64,000 bases of DNA from Stigmatella erecta (GTDB lineage: Bacteria > Myxococcota > Myxococcia > Myxococcales > Myxococcaceae). Below the pieces are notes generated by a model. The model was not told where the DNA came from. It worked only from the letters and a program-made list of their open reading frames with translations, and did not search any database. Within the stretch, counting starts at the first letter, position 1. Every line of letters starts with the position of its first letter. Positions 42,135 through 51,289 of the stretch are shown here, piece by piece. The stretch lies in NCBI RefSeq assembly GCF_900111745.1, contig NZ_FOIJ01000003.1, positions 1-64,000 of the forward strand, written 5' to 3'. A program made the position numbers and the translations under genes.

Positions 42135-43838
42135 CTACTTGGGCTTCACTTCCACCAGGACGAACAGGTTCTCCGGGGGGCTGTTCGGCGTGAGCTTCGC
42201 GTAAGGATTGTCCTTGCTCGGGAAGTTCGTGAAGCGGCGCGTACTGTACTCTCCCCACGACGGGCCGGGAAAGAGGGGCACCGTGGGCGCGTTCTGCACG
42301 AAGATCATCTGCATCTGCGCGGCGAGCTTCTTCTGCTCTTCCACATCGCTCGTGCCCTCGAAGGCCTTGAAGAGAGCGTCCGCCTCCTTGCTCGCGAAGC
42401 GGTTCCAGTTGCGGGCGGCCACCTCTCCCACCGGGCGGACGGTCTCGCTGGACATGAGGTCGCGGTAGACGTGGTACGGCGTGGGCTCGTCCGACGTCCA
42501 GCTGACGCACAGGTCGTACTCGCCCTTCTGGAGCCGCTCGAAGTAGGGGCTGAAGTCGTAGGTCTTCAGCGTGGCGTCGAACCCCAGCTGCTTCAGGTTC
42601 TGCGCGATGATCTGCGCGGCGCGCACCCAGTCCGTCCAGCCCGTGACGACGTTGATCTCGAAGCGCAGGGGCGCCTTGTCCGGACCCACCCGGATGCCGC
42701 CCTCGCCCCGCTTGTAGCCCGCCTCGTCCATCAGCGCGTTCGCCTTGGCCAGGTCCATCTTGGTCCAGTCGCCCGCGGCCACCGCCTCCTGGTTGCGCCA
42801 CAGGTCGTGCGCCTCGCTCAGGCCCGTGGCGTCCGAGGGCTTCGTATAGCCATACATCGCCACCTTGACGATCTGGTCGCGGTCGATCGCCATGCTGATC
42901 GCCTTGCGGACACGCACATCGCTGAAGGGCTTCTTGGTGGTGTTCAGGTAGAGCGTCGTCGTGTTGCCGACGAGCGGGAACCAGTAGTGGTTGTTGTCCT
43001 TGTCCTTGCTGACGAAGACCCGCTCGATGTCCGGCACGAAGCTGCCGGCCCAGTCCAGCTCGCCGGTGAGCAGCGCCAGGTTCGCCTGATCATTGCCCGG
43101 GTACGCCGGGAAGCGCAGGCTCTGCACGGCGGGCTTGCCCTGCTGCCAGTAGTGCGGGTTGCGGCCCAGCTCGAAGATCTGGTTCTGGAAGACCTTCACC
43201 TCGGTGAAGGGGCCCGTCGCCACGGGCGTCTCGTTCTTGTAGATGACCGGATCCGGGACGTCCTTCCACTTGTGCTCCGGCACAATGGGCTGGTGGACGA
43301 TGTAGATGAGGCCGGGCACGTAGGGGCGCGTCAGGGTGAACTCCACCGTCGCGTCATCCTTGGCCTGCACCGACTCCACGAAGCCCCACACGGCCGCGAA
43401 ATCCAGGGCCTTGTGCTTCTTGAGCAGCTCGAAGGTGAAGGCCACGTCCTTGGCCGAGAACGGCTGGCCATCCGACCACTTCACGCCCGGGCGCAGGGAC
43501 AGGGTGAGCTTCTTGTTGTCCTCGCTCCACTCGCTCTTCGTCGCCAGCCAGGGGACGAACTCGCCCTTGAGCGTGTTGAAGATCATCAACGGCTCGTAGA
43601 CACCGGCGCGGGTGGGCCAGCGCGCGGTGCCCGGAGCAATCAATGGATTGAAGTTGCGGATCCAGGAGGCCTGCTGTTCCTGCGCGACGGTCATCGCGGT
43701 GGCCTGCACGGCGGCCGGGGCCTTACCGGCTTCGGCGGGAGCAGCGGGCTTGGCGCCCTCCTGCGAGCTCTTCGAGCAGTGGACAAGGCCCCCCAGCGAC
43801 AGCAGGGACATGCACATCATCAGCAGCCGGCGTGACAT
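42135..43838 (-). CDS. ABC transporter solute-binding protein (family 5), lipoprotein
   Basis: A 567-residue extracytoplasmic binding protein. LMMCMSLLSLGGLVHCSKSS is a lipobox signal; ATG 43838 has a GAGGAG ribosome site. FVPWLATKSEWSEDNKKLTL, LRPGVKWSDGQPFSAKDVAF and VRKAISMAIDRDQIV are the family 5 blocks. Family 5 includes OppA/DppA but also cellobiose- and cello-oligosaccharide-binding CbtA-type proteins. This is the first gene of a seven-gene unit running through two permeases, two ATPases, GH1 and GH3. The sugar specificity is inferred from the co-encoded glucosidases. Confidence 0.92.
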   Translation of the reverse strand: MSRRLLMMCMSLLSLGGLVHCSKSSQEGAKPAAPAEAGKAPAAVQATAMTVAQEQQASWIRNFNPLIAPGTARWPTRAGVYEPLMIFNTLKGEFVPWLATKSEWSEDNKKLTLSLRPGVKWSDGQPFSAKDVAFTFELLKKHKALDFAAVWGFVESVQAKDDATVEFTLTRPYVPGLIYIVHQPIVPEHKWKDVPDPVIYKNETPVATGPFTEVKVFQNQIFELGRNPHYWQQGKPAVQSLRFPAYPGNDQANLALLTGELDWAGSFVPDIERVFVSKDKDNNHYWFPLVGNTTTLYLNTTKKPFSDVRVRKAISMAIDRDQIVKVAMYGYTKPSDATGLSEAHDLWRNQEAVAAGDWTKMDLAKANALMDEAGYKRGEGGIRVGPDKAPLRFEINVVTGWTDWVRAAQIIAQNLKQLGFDATLKTYDFSPYFERLQKGEYDLCVSWTSDEPTPYHVYRDLMSSETVRPVGEVAARNWNRFASKEADALFKAFEGTSDVEEQKKLAAQMQMIFVQNAPTVPLFPGPSWGEYSTRRFTNFPSKDNPYAKLTPNSPPENLFVLVEVKPK

Positions 43839-43942
43839 GGATCACTCCTCACATGGAGAGTGCTCCATATATGCGATCCGTGCCACCGGGGGCAGTTTCG
43901 TTTTTCGACGCAAAGCGTTATGGCTATCCTACGGATGAAAAC

Positions 43943-43963
43943 GATCTCATTGTGAATGAGATC
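43943..43963. promoter_or_regulatory. Palindromic operator candidate of the oligosaccharide operon
   Basis: GATCTCATT at 43943-43951 and its complement AATGAGATC at 43955-43963 surround GTG: a perfect 9-bp-arm inverted repeat 105 bases upstream of the binding-protein start. No regulator gene lies next to it, so the binding protein is unknown. Confidence 0.6.
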
Positions 43964-43997
43964 ATTCACGAGCTGTCGCAAGAAGAGGGGCGCGTCC

Positions 43998-44029
43998 GCC
44001 CTGAGAGGCGTTACTTCGCGTCTCAGGGC
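43998..44029 (-). terminator. Hairpin after the GABA transaminase gene
   Basis: GCCCTGAGA at 43998-44006 pairs with TCTCAGGGC at 44021-44029, with an inner GCG/CGC pair. It stands 31 bases after the gabT stop codon, which fits a terminator separating the two operons, though no T-tract follows on the minus strand. Confidence 0.5.
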
Positions 44030-44059
44030 CCCCTGCGTGTTTCGCTCACCGCCCGCTCG

Positions 44060-45331
44060 TTACCCCGCCAGCGAGGACTCCAGGATGGCGAGCCCTTCCT
44101 TGAAAACCGGCTCGGGCACCGTCAGCGGGAAGAGGAAGCGGATGACGTTGGAGTGGACGCCGCACGTCAGCAACATGAGCCCCTTGTCCAGCGCCCGCGC
44201 CTTCACCGTCTTGGTGAACTCGGCGTCCGGGGTGTTACCCCCGGGCTGGCAGAATTCCACCGCCAGCATGGCCCCCAGCCCTCGCACCTCCGCCATCTGG
44301 GGCACCTTCGCCTTGAGCGCCTCGAGCCGCGTGCGCAGCACGCCGCCCAGCTCGTTGGCCCGGCCCACCAAGCCCTCCTCCTCGATGACATCCAGCACCG
44401 CGTGCGCCGCCGCGATCGACAGCGGGTTGCCCGCGTAGGTGCCCCCGAGCCCTCCGGGCGCCGGTGCGTCCATCACCTCCGCGCGGCCCGTCACCGCCGA
44501 CAGCGGGAAGCCGCCGGCCAGGGACTTGGCCGTCACCACCAGGTCCGGCGCCACGTCGTGGTGCTGCATCGCGAACCACTTCCCCGTGCGCGCAAAGCCC
44601 GTCTGCACCTCGTCCGCGATGAGCAGGATGCCGTAATCGTCACACACCTTGCGCAGGCGCCGCATCAGCTCGGGGGGCGCCACGTAGAAGCCCCCCTCGC
44701 CCTGGACCGGCTCGATGAGGATCGCCGCCACGCGCTTCGGCTCGATGTCCGCCGCGAAGAGGTTCCGGAGCGCCTGGAACGTGTCCTCCACGCGGATGCC
44801 ATGCAGCTCGGAGGGAAAGGGCACGTGGTAGACCTCGGGCGGGAACGGCCCGAAGCCTGCCTTGTAGGGGGACACCTTGCCGGTGAGCGCCATGCCCATC
44901 ATCGTCCGGCCGTGGAACCCGCCGCTGAAGGCGATGACGCCGCTGCGGCCCGTGGCCGCCCGGGCGATCTTCACCGCGTTCTCCACCGCCTCCGCGCCCG
45001 TGGAGAAGAAGGTCGTCTTCTTGGCGAACGCACCCGGGGTGAGCTGGTTGAGCCGCTCGGCCAGCCGCACGTAGGACTCGTACGGGACGATCTGGTAGGC
45101 GCTGTGCGTGAAGGCGTCCAGCTGGGCCTTCACCGCGGCGACCACCCGGGGGTGGCGGTGCCCGGTGTTGAGCACCGCGATGCCGCCCGCGAAGTCGATG
45201 AAGCGGCGGCCCTCCACGTCCCACAGTTCGCTGTTCTCCGCGCGGGCCACGAAGAAAGGCGCCATCACCCCCACCCCTCGCGGCGTGGCGGCGTCCTTGC
45301 GGCTCAGCAGGCTGACGTTCTTGTCACTCAT
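44060..45331 (-). CDS. gabT: 4-aminobutyrate aminotransferase
   Basis: A 423-residue class III PLP-dependent transaminase. TFFSTGAEAVENAVKIAR, GFHGRTMMGMALTGK, ILIEPVQGEGG, DEVQTGFARTG and the PLP lysine Lys269 (TAKSLAGG) match GABA transaminase closely. It converts GABA and 2-oxoglutarate to succinate semialdehyde and glutamate. AAGGGGG precedes the start. It is the last gene of the polyamine operon, 36 bases after the aldehyde dehydrogenase, consistent with the last two steps of putrescine degradation. Succinate-semialdehyde dehydrogenase is not in the window. Confidence 0.93.
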   Translation of the reverse strand: MSDKNVSLLSRKDAATPRGVGVMAPFFVARAENSELWDVEGRRFIDFAGGIAVLNTGHRHPRVVAAVKAQLDAFTHSAYQIVPYESYVRLAERLNQLTPGAFAKKTTFFSTGAEAVENAVKIARAATGRSGVIAFSGGFHGRTMMGMALTGKVSPYKAGFGPFPPEVYHVPFPSELHGIRVEDTFQALRNLFAADIEPKRVAAILIEPVQGEGGFYVAPPELMRRLRKVCDDYGILLIADEVQTGFARTGKWFAMQHHDVAPDLVVTAKSLAGGFPLSAVTGRAEVMDAPAPGGLGGTYAGNPLSIAAAHAVLDVIEEEGLVGRANELGGVLRTRLEALKAKVPQMAEVRGLGAMLAVEFCQPGGNTPDAEFTKTVKARALDKGLMLLTCGVHSNVIRFLFPLTVPEPVFKEGLAILESSLAG

Positions 45332-45367
45332 CTGGCAACCCCCTTGTGTGGGTCCGCTCCCGGGCCC

Positions 45368-46807
45368 TCAGTACTTCACCATCACGTGGCGGACCGTCGT
45401 GTAGTCCTCCAGCGCATACATGGACAAGTCCTTGCCGTACCCCGAGCGCTTCATGCCGCCGTGGGGCATTTCGCTCACCAGCATGAAGTGGGAGTTGATC
45501 CACGTGCAACCGTACTGCAGCTCGGCGGCCACCTTCATGGCCTTGCCGATGTCCTGGCTCCACACGGAGCTGGCCAGGCCGTAGTCCGAGTCGTTCGCCC
45601 AGGCGATCGCCTCGGCCGGGTCCGAGAAGCGCGTCACGGAGACCACCGGGCCGAACACCTCCCGGCGGACGATTTCATCCTCCTGCCGCGCCCCCGCCAC
45701 CACCGTGGGCGCGTAGAAGAAGCCGCCTCCCGCCCCGGGCTTGCCGCCCGTCGTCACTTCGATGTGCTTCTCGCGCGAGGCCCGCTCCACGAAGCTCGCC
45801 ACGCGCTGGCGCTGTTTCTCGGAGATGAGCGGCCCCATCTCCACGCCCTGCCCGTCCGGGCCCCCCACCTGGATGGAGGAGACGGCGCTCGTCAGGTCCG
45901 CCACCAGCCGGTCATACACCTTGGGCCCCGCGTAGATGCGGCACGCGGCGGTGCAGTCCTGGCCCGCGTTGTAGAAGCCGAAGGTGCGCACCCCGGCCAC
46001 CACGCTGGCCAGGTCCGCGTCGTCGAAGACGATGACGGGGGCCTTGCCACCCAGCTCCAGGTGCGTGCGCTTGACGCCCTGCGAGGCGGCCTGGAGCACC
46101 TTCTGGCCCGTGGCCACGTCGCCGGTGAGGGAAATCATCCGCACCTGGGGCTGGCTGATGAGCGGCGCCCCCACCGTCTCCCCGCGCCCCGTCACCACGT
46201 TGATGACGCCGGGCGGGAACAGCCCCGCGATGAGCTCGGCGAGCTTCAGCAGCGTCAGCGGCGTCTGCTCCGAGGGCTTGATGACCACCGTGTTGCCCGC
46301 AGCCACCGCCGGGCCCAGCTTCCACGCCGCCATCATCAGCGGGTAGTTCCACGGGGCGATGGAGGCCACCACGCCCACCGCGTCCCGGCGGATCATGCTC
46401 GTGTAGCCCGCGGCGTACTCGCCCGTGGCCAGGCCCGTCATGCAGCGCGCCGCACCCGCGAAGAAGCGGAACACGTCCGCCACCGCCGGAATCTCATCGG
46501 CGAGGGCCGCGGTGTACGGCTTGCCGCAGTTGCGCGACTCCAGCCGGGCGAACTCCGGCCCCTGGGCCTCGATGGCGTCGGCGAGCTTGAGCAGCAGCGT
46601 GGCGCGGTCCTTCGGCGGGGTGCGGGACCAGCTCGGGAAGGCCTTCTCGGCGGCCTTCACCGCGGCCTGAATCTGGGCGGCCGAGGCCTCCGCCACGCGG
46701 GCAATCACCTCGCCGGTGGCCGGGGCGAGGATGTCCTCCACCGAGCCCTCGCCCGCCACGAACTGCCCGTCGATGAATTGCTTGCCATCGAATTGCTTGC
46801 CATCCAT
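45368..46807 (-). CDS. Aminobutyraldehyde-type aldehyde dehydrogenase
   Basis: A 479-residue NAD-dependent aldehyde dehydrogenase. [29 protein letters not shown] (Glu251) and [11 protein letters not shown] (catalytic Cys285) are diagnostic; the LELGGKAP and QDCTA forms fit 4-aminobutanal/betaine-aldehyde type enzymes (PatD-like). AGGAG lies five bases before the ATG. Reaction: 4-aminobutanal to GABA. The N terminus contains the 5-residue duplication [10 protein letters not shown], encoded by a 15-bp tandem copy. The gene follows the permease gene by 55 bases in the putrescine operon. Confidence 0.9.
   Translation of the reverse strand: MDGKQFDGKQFIDGQFVAGEGSVEDILAPATGEVIARVAEASAAQIQAAVKAAEKAFPSWSRTPPKDRATLLLKLADAIEAQGPEFARLESRNCGKPYTAALADEIPAVADVFRFFAGAARCMTGLATGEYAAGYTSMIRRDAVGVVASIAPWNYPLMMAAWKLGPAVAAGNTVVIKPSEQTPLTLLKLAELIAGLFPPGVINVVTGRGETVGAPLISQPQVRMISLTGDVATGQKVLQAASQGVKRTHLELGGKAPVIVFDDADLASVVAGVRTFGFYNAGQDCTAACRIYAGPKVYDRLVADLTSAVSSIQVGGPDGQGVEMGPLISEKQRQRVASFVERASREKHIEVTTGGKPGAGGGFFYAPTVVAGARQEDEIVRREVFGPVVSVTRFSDPAEAIAWANDSDYGLASSVWSQDIGKAMKVAAELQYGCTWINSHFMLVSEMPHGGMKRSGYGKDLSMYALEDYTTVRHVMVKY
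46775..46804. repeat. 15-bp tandem duplication inside the aldehyde dehydrogenase start
   Basis: GAATTGCTTGCCATC is present twice back to back (46775-46789 and 46790-46804), producing [10 protein letters not shown] directly after the initiator Met. It keeps the frame. Confidence 0.85.
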
Positions 46808-46862
46808 GGGGGTCTCCTGGGTGCCACGAGAGGGGGCCCCTGAGGGCCCGTTGGGTTGAAAG

Positions 46863-47690
46863 TCACTTGCCGCTGCCGGCCACCTGCTCGGTGCCCCGGG
46901 TGAGGCGCCAGGCCAAGAGCAGCGGCACGGCCGTCACGAACATCACCACCATCGCCACCACGTTCGTCACCGGCACATCGCGCGGCCGGCCCAGCTGGTT
47001 GAGCATCCAGATGGGCAGCGTGCGCTCGTGGCCCGCCGTGAAGGTGGTGACGATGATTTCATCGAAGCTCAGGGCGAAGGCGAGGATGCCGCCGGCCAGG
47101 AGCGCGGTGGCCATCTGCGGCAGCAGCACGTAGCGGAAGGTCTGCAGGCCGTCGGCCCCCAGGTCCATGGAGGCCTCCACGAGCGTGTGCGGGGTGCGCC
47201 GCAGCCGGGCGACGACGTTGTTGTAGACCACCACCAGGCAGAAGGTGCCGTGCCCGGCGGCGATCGTCCAGAAGCCCAGGGACAGCTCCGCCAGCCGGAA
47301 GGCCGACAGCAAGGCGATGCCGGTGATGATGCCCGGCAGCGCGATGGGCAGCGCGAACATCAGCGTGAGGGCCTCGCGGCCGAAGAACCGGCGGCGCGCC
47401 AGCACCAGGGCTGCCAGCGTGCCGAGCACCAGGGCGAGCACCGTGGCCGCCGCCGCCACGCGCAGGGACAGGAAGAGGGCCTGCAGCACGTCCTCGCGCC
47501 CCAGCGCCACTTGGAACCAGCGCAGGGTGAAGCCCTGGAGCGGGAAGCTGAAGGCGCTCTCCTCCGTGTTGAAGGCGTAGAGGCACACCACGGCGATGGG
47601 GAAGTGCAGGAAGGCCAGCCCGCCCCAGGCCAGCACCGACAGCCACCGGGGCGCGCGCGGCGCGGCGGCGGAGGTGTCCTCAGAGCGCAT
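46863..47690 (-). CDS. potC: Polyamine-type ABC transporter permease (PotC-like)
   Basis: A 275-residue membrane protein with six helices. The EAA coupling loop is [21 protein letters not shown], and [24 protein letters not shown] is the PotC/YdcV signature region. It overlaps the other permease by 11 bases. Putrescine or spermidine specificity is inferred from the operon. Confidence 0.9.
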   Translation of the reverse strand: MRSEDTSAAAPRAPRWLSVLAWGGLAFLHFPIAVVCLYAFNTEESAFSFPLQGFTLRWFQVALGREDVLQALFLSLRVAAAATVLALVLGTLAALVLARRRFFGREALTLMFALPIALPGIITGIALLSAFRLAELSLGFWTIAAGHGTFCLVVVYNNVVARLRRTPHTLVEASMDLGADGLQTFRYVLLPQMATALLAGGILAFALSFDEIIVTTFTAGHERTLPIWMLNQLGRPRDVPVTNVVAMVVMFVTAVPLLLAWRLTRGTEQVAGSGK

Positions 47691-48612
47691 CGAAGGCCCC
47701 CAGCCGCCGGGCCAGCGTCAGGTAGACGGCGATGATGAGGATGGGCACCCCGGTGAAGGCCGCCGCCAGGGGCAGGTTCCCCACCGAGCCCTGCATCGTG
47801 TTGACCATGGTGCCAATGAAGAGCCCCGAGGGCCCGATGAGCTGCGGGATGATGAAGTCCCCGAGCGTGAGCGAGAAGGTGAAGATGGAGCCCGCCACCA
47901 CGCCGGGAAACGCCAGCGGCAGCAGCACCGTGCGGAACGTCTGCACCGGGCGCGCGCCCAGGTCCGCCGAGGCCTGCAGGAGCTGGGGCGGCACGCGCTC
48001 GATGGCCGCCTGCACCGGGAGGATCATGAAGGGCAGCCACACGTAGGTGAACACCAGGAAGCGCCCCAGGTGGGAGGTGGACAGCGAGGTGCCCCCCACG
48101 GCGGGAACCTCCAGCACCCACTCCAGCGCGGGCAGCAGGCCCAGCTTGCCCACCAGCCAGTAGAGGATGCCGCCCCGGGTGAGGATGACCGTCCAGGCGT
48201 AGGCCTTGACGATGTAGCTGGCCCACATGGGCAGCATCACCGCCACGTAGAAGAAGCCCTTGCGCCAGCCGTGCGCGTAGCGCGCCCCGTAGTAGGCCAC
48301 CGGGAAGGCCAGCAGCGCGGAGGCCACCGTCACCGCGCTGGCCATGCCCACCGTGCGCAGGACGATGTCCGCGTTGGCGTCCTCCAGGAGCGCCTGGTAG
48401 TTCACCCAGGTGAGCTCCGGCGTCACCGCCATGGTGAAGTCGTCGAAGGTGTAGAAGCTCTGGGCCAGCAGGGACAGCAGCGAGCCCAGGTACACCGCGC
48501 CGAACCAGAGCAGCGGCGGGGTGAGCATGAGCAGCAGGCGCAGCGTGCTGCGCCGGTAGAGGACGTTGGAGAGCGCCCGCCCCGCCCCTGCCCCTGGCGA
48601 GCCCCCGCTCAC
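47680..48612 (-). CDS. potB: Polyamine-type ABC transporter permease (PotB-like)
   Basis: A 310-residue permease. [20 protein letters not shown] begins the membrane part; EAA loop [44 protein letters not shown] is typical of PotB. A GTG start overlaps the ATPase stop by four bases. Partner of the PotC-like subunit. Confidence 0.9.
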   Translation of the reverse strand: MSGGSPGAGAGRALSNVLYRRSTLRLLLMLTPPLLWFGAVYLGSLLSLLAQSFYTFDDFTMAVTPELTWVNYQALLEDANADIVLRTVGMASAVTVASALLAFPVAYYGARYAHGWRKGFFYVAVMLPMWASYIVKAYAWTVILTRGGILYWLVGKLGLLPALEWVLEVPAVGGTSLSTSHLGRFLVFTYVWLPFMILPVQAAIERVPPQLLQASADLGARPVQTFRTVLLPLAFPGVVAGSIFTFSLTLGDFIIPQLIGPSGLFIGTMVNTMQGSVGNLPLAAAFTGVPILIIAVYLTLARRLGAFDAL

Positions 48613-49625
48613 GTCCCCGGCTCCAGCTCCACCATGGCCTGGCGGGACCAGGTCAGCCGCACCGGCTCTCCGGGCCGGGGGCCTCCAGCCTCGGCCTCCG
48701 CGTTGGGCAGGCTCAGGACGAGCGGCGTGCCCTCGGCCACCTCCACCGTGTAGCGGCTGGTGGCCCCGTGGTACTGCACGTCCACGAGCCGCCCCTCCAC
48801 GCTCGGGCCATCGGAGGGGGCCTCGCCCGCGAAGCGGATGTGCTCGGGCCGCACGGAGAAGGGCCGCGGCAAGCCGGTGAGCCGCTGGGCCAGCGGGCCC
48901 TCCACCACGTTGGAGGTGCCCACGAAGCGGGCGACGAAGGCCGTGCGCGGCCGCGTGTAGAGCCCCCGCGGGGTGTCCACCTGCTCGATGCGGCCGTGGC
49001 TGAAGACGGCCACCCGGTCCGACATGGACAGGGCCTCGCCCTGGTCGTGGGTGACGTAGATGAAGGTGATGCCCAGCCGGCGCTGCAGGGACTTCAGCTC
49101 CGTCTGCATCTGCTCGCGCAGCCGCAAGTCCAGCGCCCCCAGCGGCTCGTCCAGCAGGAGCACCCGGGGCTTGTTGACGAGCGCCCGGGCCAGGGCCACG
49201 CGCTGGCGCTGGCCTCCGGACAGCTCGGCGGGCCGGCGCGCGCCGTAGCCCTTGAGCGCCACCAGCTCCAGCGCGCCCTCGGCCTCCGCGTGGCGGCGCT
49301 TCTTCTCCATCCCCTTCACCATCAGCCCGTAGGCCACGTTGTCCCGCACGTTCATGTGCGGAAACAGGGCGTAGTCCTGGAAGACGGTGTTCACGTCACG
49401 CTCGTAGGGCGGAATGCCCGCGGCCTCCTGGCCGTGCAGCAGGAGGCTGCCCGAGGTGGGCTGCTCGAAGCCGGCGATGAGGCGCAGGCACGTCGTCTTG
49501 CCCGAGCCGGAAGGGCCCAGCAGGGAGAAGAACTCCCCGTCCTGGATGGCCAGGGAGACATCATCCACGGCCCGCACGGCCCCGTAGTGCCGGTGCAGGC
49601 CCCTGAGTTCGACGGCGGCCGTCAC
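48609..49625 (-). CDS. potA: Polyamine-type ABC transporter ATPase (PotA-like)
   Basis: A 338-residue ATPase. Walker A GPSGSGKTT (37-45), signature LSGGQRQR (135-142), Walker B VLLLDEPLGALD (155-166), and a C-terminal TOBE-like domain (FSVRPEHIRFAGEAP). This layout fits PotA/PotG. A GTG start lies four bases after the binding-protein stop. Confidence 0.93.
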   Translation of the reverse strand: MTAAVELRGLHRHYGAVRAVDDVSLAIQDGEFFSLLGPSGSGKTTCLRLIAGFEQPTSGSLLLHGQEAAGIPPYERDVNTVFQDYALFPHMNVRDNVAYGLMVKGMEKKRRHAEAEGALELVALKGYGARRPAELSGGQRQRVALARALVNKPRVLLLDEPLGALDLRLREQMQTELKSLQRRLGITFIYVTHDQGEALSMSDRVAVFSHGRIEQVDTPRGLYTRPRTAFVARFVGTSNVVEGPLAQRLTGLPRPFSVRPEHIRFAGEAPSDGPSVEGRLVDVQYHGATSRYTVEVAEGTPLVLSLPNAEAEAGGPRPGEPVRLTWSRQAMVELEPGT

Positions 49626-49629
49626 GCGC

Positions 49630-50778
49630 TCAGCGCCCGCCCATGATGGCGATGTAATCCTGCGTCCACTTGCTGTAGGGCACGCACGTGCCCTGGCTGG
49701 CGCACTTGGCGACGGGCGTCTTCCAGAACTTCACCTCGCCAAAGCGCTCGAAGCCGTTCTTCTGACAGAACGCCGTGCCCCCCGGGGCCGCCGTCTGACA
49801 GGCCTCGGGCACCACCGGGTTGGAGCCGAACCACTCGGCCAGCGCCGACTGGAGCTTCGGGTTGAGCGACCACTCCATCCACTTGTACGCGCACACCGGG
49901 TGCGCGGCGCTCGTGTGCATCATGGTGGTGTCCGCCCACCCCGTGGAGCCCTCGGCGGGGATGGTGGAGTCGACGGGCTTCTTCTCCGCCTTGAGCGCGT
50001 TGACCTGGTAGGGCCAGGCGCTGGAGACGGCGACGCCCTCGTTCTTGAAGTCGTTCATCTGCACGGTGACGTCGTGCCAGTACCGGTGGGTGAGCGCCTT
50101 CTGGCCGCGCAGCAGCGCCAGCGCCGCGGCGTACTGCTGGGCGTTGAGCTCGTACGGATCCTTGATGCCCAGCTCCGGCTTCTTCTTGGCCAGATACAGC
50201 GCCGCGTCGGCGATGTAGATGGGGCCGTCATAGGCCTGGACGCGGCCCTTGTTGGGCTTGCCGTCCGGCAGGTTCTGCGGCTCGAACACCACGGACCAGG
50301 AGGTGGGCGCCTCCTTGAAAACCTGGGTGTTGTACATGAGCACGTTGGGGCCCCACTGGTAGGGAACGCCGTAGTGCTTGCCGTCCACCGTGTGCCAGGG
50401 CGCGTTCTTCAGCCGCTCGTCCACCGTCTTCCACGAGGGGATGAGCTCGGGGTTCACCTCCTGCACCTTCTTGCCGTGCACCAGGCGCAGGCTCGCATCA
50501 CCCGAGGCGGTGACCAGGTCATACCCGCCCTGGTTCATGAGGCTCACCATCTCGTCCGAGGTGGCGGCGGTCTTCACGTTGACCTTGCAGCCGGTGTCCT
50601 TCTCGAAGGCGGTGACCCAGTCGTACTTCTTGTCGGTCTCTCCGCGCTCCAGGTAGCCCGGCCACGCGATGATGTCGAGGCGGCCTTCCGGCTTGCCGAG
50701 CTGCTTCGGGGGGGCGGCCAGGGAATGCCCTGCCGCCGCCAGCACCACACCCACAGCCCACGGCTTGAGGTTCAGCAT
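49630..50778 (-). CDS. potD: Polyamine-type ABC transporter binding protein (PotD-like)
   Basis: A 382-residue periplasmic protein. ATG 50778 is chosen since AAGGAGG (50786-50792) lies seven bases upstream; an ATG two codons earlier is one base from that site. A signal peptide (VGVVLAAAGHSLAAPP) precedes IIAWPGYLERG, DWVTAFEKDTGCKVNVKTAA and GGYDLVTASGDASLRLV, the PotD/PotF-type fold. Cys pair in EACQTAAPGG and KCASQGTCVP suggests disulfides. First gene of the six-gene polyamine operon. Confidence 0.88.
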   Translation of the reverse strand: MLNLKPWAVGVVLAAAGHSLAAPPKQLGKPEGRLDIIAWPGYLERGETDKKYDWVTAFEKDTGCKVNVKTAATSDEMVSLMNQGGYDLVTASGDASLRLVHGKKVQEVNPELIPSWKTVDERLKNAPWHTVDGKHYGVPYQWGPNVLMYNTQVFKEAPTSWSVVFEPQNLPDGKPNKGRVQAYDGPIYIADAALYLAKKKPELGIKDPYELNAQQYAAALALLRGQKALTHRYWHDVTVQMNDFKNEGVAVSSAWPYQVNALKAEKKPVDSTIPAEGSTGWADTTMMHTSAAHPVCAYKWMEWSLNPKLQSALAEWFGSNPVVPEACQTAAPGGTAFCQKNGFERFGEVKFWKTPVAKCASQGTCVPYSKWTQDYIAIMGGR

Positions 50779-50832
50779 CCGCATTCCTCCTTGAGGTTGA
50801 TCCGCGCGTTACTGTAGCCAGAGGCCACGGCC

Positions 50833-51285
50833 CTACTCAATGGAGGCCTCACGGCGCGAGAACATGGAGATGGCATTCAGCGTCATCACCCCCTCGCCCT
50901 GCTGGTTGCGCAGCTCCAGCCGGCACCGGATGGCCCCCCGGTCGCGCTTGCTGCGCGACGGGATGAGCTCCACCACCTCGACGCGCAGGGACAGCGTGTC
51001 CTCGGGCCGCACGGGGCGGATCCACCGCAGCTCGTCCACGCCAGGCGAGCCCAGGCCCGCCGCATCCTTCAGGACACAGTCCACCAGCAGACGGTGGCTG
51101 ATGGCCGCGGTGTGCCAGCCGCTGGCGATGATGCCGCCATAGAGGGTGCGGCGCCCGGCCTCGTCGTCCAGGTGGAAGGACTGCGGATCAAACTGGTGCG
51201 CGAACGCGATGATCTCCTCGCGCGTCACCTTGTAGGGCCCAGCCTCGTGGACCTGTCCGACCTGAAAATCCTCGAAGTAGCGCAT
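50833..51285 (-). CDS. MaoC-family dehydratase
   Basis: A 150-residue hotdog-fold protein: FAHQFDPQSFHLDDEAGRRTLYGGIIASGWHTAAI is the (R)-specific enoyl-CoA hydratase/MaoC core with the hydratase 2 Asp/His pair (FDPQSFHLD). WIRPVRPEDTLSLRVEVVELIPSRSKRDRG continues the family pattern. Acyl-CoA hydration is the usual activity; the exact chain is unknown. It begins five bases past the AraC-type regulator stop, so they are co-transcribed. Confidence 0.9.
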   Translation of the reverse strand: MRYFEDFQVGQVHEAGPYKVTREEIIAFAHQFDPQSFHLDDEAGRRTLYGGIIASGWHTAAISHRLLVDCVLKDAAGLGSPGVDELRWIRPVRPEDTLSLRVEVVELIPSRSKRDRGAIRCRLELRNQQGEGVMTLNAISMFSRREASIE

Positions 51286-51289
51286 GGGT

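Noticed and set aside
43855-43880. Sigma54-type -24/-12 promoter (TGGCAC with GC nearby) before the binding-protein gene
   Set aside because: The spacing between GG and GC is eight bases instead of ten.
43832-46843. A roughly 1000-codon + strand frame over gabT and the aldehyde dehydrogenase
   Set aside because: Antisense to two enzymes with complete active sites.
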